Source: an uncultured Desulfobulbus sp.
GTDB taxonomy: Bacteria; Desulfobacterota; Desulfobulbia; Desulfobulbales; Desulfobulbaceae
Direction: 5' to 3'
Length of the DNA: 7,077 nt
NCBI GenBank assembly: GCA_946539945.1
Contig: CAMNHX010000081.1
Location: 1-7,077 of the forward strand
Under the pieces are notes generated by a model. That model did not search any database. It worked only from the letters and a program-made list of their open reading frames with translations, and had not been told where the DNA came from. Shown here piece by piece: positions 6,363-7,077 of this stretch (within the stretch, counting starts at the first letter, position 1; every line of letters begins with the position of its first letter). A program made the position numbers and the translations under genes.

Positions 6363-6707
6363 CTAGCTGCCCTTGAGTACCTTGGCCAGAGCCAGGGCAA
6401 GGCGCAACATACAGTCCCGATCCTCGTTGGACAACTCCTGCAAGGCTTTAGCCAGTCTGTCTTCAAAGTCGTTGCAGTTCCTGCTCTCCCTGTCCTCCAT
6501 GAACAGTTCAGCCACCGAACACTGCAAGACGCCCGCAATATGGGACAAGCGCTCAAATTTTGGGGCCATCACGCCCCGTTCCAGGCGCGACATGGATTGT
6601 TGACTGACATCCAGCCGTTCCGCCAGGTCTTCCTGCGTCATGCCCAGGGTTTTCCGTTTGCGCTGGATATTTTGCGCAAAGATCTGGTTCAGATTTTTCT
6701 TTGCCAT
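6363..6707 (-). CDS. XRE-family helix-turn-helix DNA-binding protein
   Basis: A 114-residue protein with an N-terminal Cro/CI-type helix-turn-helix, roughly residues 8-70. The core is 'LGMTQEDLAERLDVS' at 21-35 followed by 'QQSMSRLERGVMAPK' at 36-50, the recognition helix and its conserved turn; 'LSHIAGVLQCSVAELF' at 54-69 ends the domain. The C-terminal part (72-114) is acidic and then helical, and may serve dimerisation; no ligand or peptidase domain is seen. The start at 6707 is chosen because AGGAGG (6715-6720 on the plus strand) lies seven bases upstream; an earlier in-frame ATG at 6764 would extend across that site. It is transcribed against the upstream genes with no partner beside it, so its target is unknown; autorepression is common in the family. 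Small size and lone position also fit a remnant of a mobile element or an orphan antitoxin-type regulator. Confidence 0.9.
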   Translation of the reverse strand: MAKKNLNQIFAQNIQRKRKTLGMTQEDLAERLDVSQQSMSRLERGVMAPKFERLSHIAGVLQCSVAELFMEDRESRNCNDFEDRLAKALQELSNEDRDCMLRLALALAKVLKGS

Positions 6708-6714
6708 GCGCCAA

Positions 6715-6720
6715 CCTCCT
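6715..6720 (-). promoter_or_regulatory. Ribosome binding site of the XRE gene
   Basis: AGGAGG on the minus strand, seven bases before the ATG at 6707-6705. It decides between this start and the in-frame ATG at 6764, which has no comparable site. Confidence 0.85.
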
Positions 6721-6736
6721 GAAAATACGCTTTTCA

Positions 6737-6764
6737 CGCATAATTCTTCAGGGATGACAGGCAA
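6737..6764 (-). promoter_or_regulatory. Weak candidate promoter for the XRE gene
   Basis: On the minus strand TTGCCT (6764-6759) and TATGCG (6742-6737) are separated by 16 bases and would start a short leader before the ribosome binding site. Both hexamers are only partial matches to sigma-70 boxes. The position is sensible but the match is poor. Confidence 0.22.
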
Positions 6765-6906
6765 AAAAGAACTTCAAAAGTGTATTGAATAAACGTTATA
6801 AGTGTGTAAAAGTATCGGGACGCGAGGGGCTGACGAAGCTGGCCCAAACAGAGGGAGCAGGGTTTGCGCCCTGTGCCCCCTTCTCGATTCCCAGGTCTTT
6901 TCCTTG

Positions 6907-6934
6907 TCCTTCGGCAGCGCGAAGCGCTGAAGGA
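6907..6934. repeat. Hairpin TCCTTC/GAAGGA with inner AGCGC stem
   Basis: TCCTTC at 6907-6912 pairs with GAAGGA at 6929-6934, and AGCGC at 6916-6920 with GCGCT at 6924-6928, closing a GAA loop. Only the GGC at 6913-6915 bulges. No T-run follows on either strand. It may belong to the same dispersed repeat unit as 6964-6991. Confidence 0.55.
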
Positions 6935-6963
6935 GCCCCAGACGGTTTCCCAGTATTCTTCAT

Positions 6964-6991
6964 GAGATGCTTCACTTCGTTCAGCATGACA
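6964..6991 (-). repeat. Dispersed intergenic repeat core ('NEVKHL' type)
   Basis: The minus strand contains TGTCATGCTGAACGAAGTGA and continues into AGCATCTC. I recognise this from memory as the core of a dispersed intergenic repeat (TGTCATnCTGAnCGAAGnGAAGnATCT) found in many copies in several anaerobic and other bacterial genomes, where it is often mistranslated as 'VMLNEVKHL'. A weaker look-alike, TGTCATCCCTGAAGAA, lies in the same orientation at 6759-6744. The copy number in this genome cannot be judged from the window. Confidence 0.6.
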
Positions 6992-7030
6992 AAGAAGCTG
7001 TTCCGGCAGACCTGTTCGAAAAGGACTGCA

Positions 7031-7077
7031 ATGATGAAGACAAGCACGTATTCCGATATGACCGGGCAGTCCCTTGC
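7031..7077 (+). CDS. Possible start of a gene running off the right edge
   Basis: A plus-strand frame opens with two adjacent ATG codons at 7031 and 7034 and continues to the window end without a stop, reading MMKTSTYSDMTGQSL. AAGGA at 7021-7025 lies five bases before the first and eight before the second ATG, a normal ribosome binding distance; the second start is slightly better placed. Fifteen residues are too few to name a family. It would be divergent from the XRE gene, with the repeat-bearing region between them. Confidence 0.4.
   Translation, partial: MMKTSTYSDMTGQSL

Larger units (their letters stand above)
6721..7030. other. Intergenic region between divergent genes, repeat-bearing
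   Basis: About 310 bases without a convincing gene. The part next to the regulator (6760-6815) is AT-rich with an AACGTT palindrome at 6792-6797 and could hold operators. The part from about 6820 onward is GC-richer, with the inverted repeat CAGGG/CCCTG at 6858-6873, the hairpin at 6907-6934 and a dispersed-repeat core at 6964-6991. An 83-residue minus-strand frame covers this part, but its translation is low in complexity and crosses these repeats. Confidence 0.6.

Noticed and set aside
6353..6377. CTCAAG/CTTGAG inverted repeat around the XRE stop codon
   Set aside because: Only six pairs with a 13-base loop and no T-tract; the stronger hairpin at 6193-6224 is the better terminator.
5804..6556. 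250-residue minus-strand open frame
   Set aside because: It runs through the XRE gene in another frame, the minus-strand terminator hairpin, the transposon-like palindrome and the plus terminator, and has no recognisable domain.
6796..7047. 83-residue minus-strand open frame with 'VMLNEVKHL'
   Set aside because: The phrase is the familiar translation of a dispersed intergenic repeat, the rest is low in complexity, and it overlaps a better supported plus-strand start.

Overview
The window is a compact, moderately GC-rich bacterial chromosome segment. Five plus-strand genes come first, followed by a sparsely coding, repeat-bearing region with one minus-strand regulator gene. System II cytochrome c maturation genes (resB, ccsA), a class V SerC, a TrmL-type SPOUT methylase, an IS200/IS605-like palindromic end and a dispersed repeat whose spurious translation reads 'NEVKHL' together suggest an anaerobic, cytochrome-rich Desulfobacterota-type organism (Desulfovibrio- or Desulfobulbus-like). 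This assignment is from memory of such genomes and is tentative.

Layout: 1-268 is non-coding and carries two inverted repeats and a TATAGT promoter-like element. 269-4132 looks like one operon: resB, ccsA (its ribosome binding site overlaps the resB stop codon), trmL and serC, with gaps of 11 to 25 bases. ResB and CcsA form the membrane complex that carries haem out and ligates it to apocytochromes c. TrmL methylates the wobble ribose of certain tRNAs and SerC makes phosphoserine, so the last two are housekeeping passengers; a possible internal promoter for serC lies in the 3' part of trmL. 4133-4343 is a structured spacer with two hairpins. 4344-5855 encodes an orphan NuoN/MrpD-type antiporter-like membrane protein in which most of the charged proton-channel residues appear to be replaced. 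It is closed by a clear intrinsic terminator at 5885-5916.

5917-6362 has no gene. It holds two tandem hairpins, the second a perfect palindrome resembling the right end of IS200/IS605 (tnpB-type) elements, and then a long minus-strand terminator hairpin that probably ends the regulator gene. 6363-6707 (minus) is a small XRE-family DNA-binding protein. 6721-7030 contains a dispersed-repeat unit and a second hairpin. A gene with a good ribosome binding site may start at 7031 and leave the window.

No complete novel multi-gene system is visible. The best leads are the antiporter-like protein with altered channel residues, the solitary transposon end, and the repeat between the regulator and the right-edge gene.
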